Shown piece by piece: positions 6,360 through 8,291 of a stretch of DNA of 8,291 nt. This stretch comes from an uncultured Christensenellaceae bacterium (GTDB taxonomy: Bacteria; Bacillota_A; Clostridia; Christensenellales; UBA3700). The stretch spans positions 1 through 8,291 of the forward strand of contig CALWKT010000041.1 in NCBI GenBank assembly GCA_944381335.1, read 5' to 3'. A program made the translations under genes and the position numbers. Position 1 is the first letter of the stretch, and each line of letters starts with the position of its first letter. The notes below the pieces were generated by a model. The model searched no databases. It was not told where the DNA came from and saw only the letters and a list, made by a program, of their open reading frames with translations.

Positions 6360-6379
6360 AACAAACACGGGCACGTAAA
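6360..6379. repeat. 20-bp direct repeat, copy 2 (right of exporter operon)
   Basis: Identical to 2144-2163 over 20 bases, with divergent flanks. Unlike copy 1 it has no inverted partner beside it, so it is only half of a hairpin and cannot act as a terminator. Confidence 0.85.
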
Positions 6380-6614
6380 TTTTTATTTGACGAAAGTTTC
6401 TCTGTTTTTGAGAATTAGACGCAAGCTACGCTTTTTTGCCGGGACATCGCGGTCTCTTTTGCAGAAGGAACGTTTTCCCGGGCGACAAAAGCTTTATGCA
6501 CGGTATGTCAACGCAAAAATCTTCTCCATGAACAAAGCGTCGCCGTTTTCTATAGGTTTTTATAAATAAAGTTTTTAAATCAGCACTGTTTTTAGGTCAC
6601 CGAGGCTCCTGAGC

Positions 6615-6630
6615 GCACAATATTCTGTGC
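6615..6630. promoter_or_regulatory. Palindrome upstream of the GH20 promoter, possible regulator site
   Basis: GCACA and TGTGC are separated by six A/T-rich bases, ending five bases before the -35 box. The position suits an activator or repressor site. It does not fit the catabolite (cre) consensus. No regulator gene is visible beside it. Confidence 0.35.
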
Positions 6631-6634
6631 AGGT

Positions 6635-6663
6635 TTGACATATCGCGCGCGTTGTTTTATAAT
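6635..6663 (+). promoter_or_regulatory. Perfect consensus promoter of the GH20-family gene
   Basis: TTGACA (6635-6640) and TATAAT (6658-6663) with exactly 17 bases between them. Transcription should start near 6670, giving a leader of about 60 bases. Such a strong promoter suggests the gene is well expressed unless repressed. Confidence 0.9.
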
Positions 6664-6709
6664 ATCCGTGTACATTATTATGCTTTGACCTGAACTTATT
6701 CTATCATTA

Positions 6710-6728
6710 TGCGCTAAGCGCAAAGGAG
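6710..6728 (+). promoter_or_regulatory. Small hairpin abutting the GH20 ribosome binding site
   Basis: TGCGC-TAA-GCGCA (6710-6722) forms a 5-bp stem directly followed by the ribosome site AAGGAG (6723-6728), four bases from the ATG. The stem leaves most of the site free, so it may only insulate it; any regulatory role is speculative. Confidence 0.4.
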
Positions 6729-6732
6729 TATT

Positions 6733-8291
6733 ATGCTCAACATCATACCTCAGGCGAAATCGTTCACAGAATACGGCGGAGACGTCGCAATGGAAAGACA
6801 GCCCAAAATCATATGTTGCGAAGGAGCGGAATTCTGCGATCCTCTAGCAAGAAAACTCTTTCAGAACATTTGCCCTTCGATCAAACCCGATCATGAAAAC
6901 GCAAAAGTCACCGTCTCCTTTCTCAAAGACGAAAACCTTCCCGAGGAAGGCTATCGCCTGGACGTAAACAATGACGAAATAAAAATCCAAGCAAGCGGCG
7001 AAAAAGGCTGGACGTACGCGCTGATAACTCTGAGACAGCTCATGCATGCCGACAGCGACGACAAGCCCTTCCTTCTCGAATGTCCGTGCTGTCGCATTGA
7101 AGATTCTCCGCGCTTCCCTTACCGCGGATATATGCTGGACGAGGCGCGCAACTTCCTGGGCGAAGACGTAGTAAAACGCGTGCTCAACCTGATGAGCTTT
7201 TACAAGCTGAACGTGCTCCACTGGCACCTTTCGGACGACCAGGGATACAGGATCGAGAGCAAAAAATATCCCGACCTCAACCGCATATCTTCAAGAAGAA
7301 ACGACACCCAGGTGGGCGGCTTCACCTCAAATAAATTCGCCGGCTGTAAACACGAAGGCTACTACTCTCACAGCCAGATCAAAAAGCTTCTCGCTTACGC
7401 GAAAGAACGCAACGTGGAAATTCAGCCTGAAATAGATCTGCCCGGTCACATCAGCGCGCTGACCGCCGCCTTCCCGGACATATCCTGCTCGGGAGAAAGC
7501 CACAGCGTTCCGACCACGTTCGGAAATTTTGCCGGCGCGTTCTGCCCCGGTTCCGAAAAGGCGTGGGAAGTGATCTTCTCCCTTCTCGACGAGATATGCG
7601 AAATCTTTGAAAGCAAATACGTACATATCGGCGGCGACGTCTTCGATTTTTCAGACTGGAAAACCTGTCCCGAATGTAAAAAAGTCGCTGAAAAAAACGG
7701 CATAAAAGACGAACAGGGTCTGCTCGCCTACGCCCTCAACAGAATAATAGATCACCTGGATAAAAAAGGCAAAATCGCCGTCGTCCGCACAAGCGAATTC
7801 ATAGACGGTATAGACAAGCGCGCGGTGCTTCATCTGTTCAAGAATCTGCCGTCGGCTACGCTGGACAAGTTCGCCGCGGAAGGCAGAAAATTCATCGTTT
7901 CGCCTCACCACCTCTGCTCTTTCGACGTACCTTACGTCATGACCCCGATAAAAAATCTTTACGCGTTCGAACCCGTCTCTCACCTGGGCAAAAACGCGGA
8001 CAAGGCGGAAATACTGGGCGTGGAAGGTCTGCTGTGGGGAGAATGGGTATACGACCTGCAAAAGGTAGAATTCAACTCCCTGCCCCGTATGTGCGCCCTC
8101 GGCCAAACGGGCTGGTCTCCAAAGGAAACGCGCGATGATTCCTCTTTCGCAAAGCGTTGGCAGGAAAACCGCAAAATACTCGATATCGTCGGCGCGAACT
8201 GGGCTTCAGACAAGCTCGCGAGAGGAAATCTGCTGTTCAGAAGCCGCGATATATTTATCTGGAAAACCGCCGATCAGTACGGCGAAGTCAG
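6733..8291 (+). CDS. Glycoside hydrolase family 20 protein, catalytic Glu replaced; 3' end beyond window
   Basis: 519 residues are visible without a stop. Residues 1-125 resemble the GH20b non-catalytic domain (EGYRLDVNNDEIKI, then a TLRQLM helix). The catalytic barrel starts near 128 with FPYRGYMLDEARNF, followed by HWHLSDDQGYRIE at 163-175, PEIDLPGH at 232-239, the HIGGD strand at 298-302, WKTCPEC at 309-315, and LLWGEW at 433-438. Together these are diagnostic of beta-N-acetylhexosaminidases, which cleave terminal GlcNAc or GalNAc. The family's catalytic pair is Asp-Glu in HxGGDE; here Asp302 is kept but the next residue is Val303. The following W and CPxC residues align without a gap, so this is not misalignment. 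Other pocket positions also differ (Thr353 where Trp is usual, Ser396 where Tyr is usual). No signal peptide is seen, so it should be cytoplasmic. It may be inactive, altered in specificity, or a binding or regulatory pseudoenzyme. The start is supported by AAGGAG and a consensus promoter. Confidence 0.9.
   Translation, partial: MLNIIPQAKSFTEYGGDVAMERQPKIICCEGAEFCDPLARKLFQNICPSIKPDHENAKVTVSFLKDENLPEEGYRLDVNNDEIKIQASGEKGWTYALITLRQLMHADSDDKPFLLECPCCRIEDSPRFPYRGYMLDEARNFLGEDVVKRVLNLMSFYKLNVLHWHLSDDQGYRIESKKYPDLNRISSRRNDTQVGGFTSNKFAGCKHEGYYSHSQIKKLLAYAKERNVEIQPEIDLPGHISALTAAFPDISCSGESHSVPTTFGNFAGAFCPGSEKAWEVIFSLLDEICEIFESKYVHIGGDVFDFSDWKTCPECKKVAEKNGIKDEQGLLAYALNRIIDHLDKKGKIAVVRTSEFIDGIDKRAVLHLFKNLPSATLDKFAAEGRKFIVSPHHLCSFDVPYVMTPIKNLYAFEPVSHLGKNADKAEILGVEGLLWGEWVYDLQKVEFNSLPRMCALGQTGWSPKETRDDSSFAKRWQENRKILDIVGANWASDKLARGNLLFRSRDIFIWKTADQYGEV

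Larger units (their letters stand above)
6258..6634. other. Gene-free intergenic region between exporter operon and GH20 gene
   Basis: I see no supported gene. A plus-strand frame from a TTG at 6387 lacks a ribosome site and resembles no family. The stretch holds the second copy of the 20-base repeat (6360-6379), an imperfect hairpin with outer arms CATGAG/CTCATG around 6319-6345, and the palindrome GCACA-N6-TGTGC at 6615-6630. The two outward-facing promoters lie at its edges. Confidence 0.55.

Noticed and set aside
6400..6440. Possible terminator AAGC-TAC-GCTT followed by T's
   Set aside because: The stem is only four pairs, and no gene upstream on that strand would need it.
6387..6569. 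Plus-strand frame of 60 codons starting at TTG
   Set aside because: No ribosome site and no family resemblance; it overlaps intergenic sequence next to the repeat copy.
6844..8213. Minus-strand open frames of 77-151 codons under the GH20 gene
   Set aside because: They are antisense shadows of a gene with clear family motifs and have no ribosome sites of their own.

Overview
The window looks like chromosome from a Bacillota (Firmicutes) bacterium, most likely an uncultured Clostridia-type organism of moderate G+C. The reasons are strong AGGAGG-type ribosome sites, near-consensus sigma-A promoters, compact U-tract terminators, a DUF815 AAA+ ATPase, and a MarR-controlled heterodimeric ABC exporter of the BmrCD/TM287-288 type. 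The lineage is inferred from gene style, not from a marker gene.

Layout, left to right. Positions 1-78 hold most of a tRNA-Leu(CAG) on the minus strand, cut by the window edge, with its promoter. A plus-strand DUF815 family ATPase follows (237-1475). Next is tRNA-Pro(GGG) at 1554-1630, with a consensus promoter and a strong terminator. Positions 1690-2146 are gene-free, low-complexity and hairpin-rich, and contain a second copy of the last 18 bases of tRNA-Pro, which looks like an integration or duplication scar. A three-gene minus-strand operon fills 6117 to 2200: a MarR-family regulator, then two ABC half-transporters in overlapping frames. It has a textbook promoter, two tandem palindromes over the predicted transcription start, and a terminator after the last gene. 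A gene-free stretch of about 375 bases precedes the next promoter. The window ends inside a plus-strand cytoplasmic GH20-family protein (6733 to beyond 8291).

How the parts work together. The MarR protein probably represses its own operon through the palindromes and so controls an asymmetric exporter: the first half-transporter has degenerate catalytic residues and the second has the canonical ones. The DUF815 ATPase and the GH20 protein have their own upstream signals and no visible functional link to the exporter.

The points most worth a second look are: the GH20 protein has Val where the family's catalytic Glu should be; an exact 20-base direct repeat brackets the exporter operon, one copy being half of its terminator; the end of tRNA-Pro is duplicated 261 bases downstream; and the MarR operator is unusually clear. 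I do not see a wholly new multi-gene system. The GH20 variant and the two repeat pairs are the best leads.
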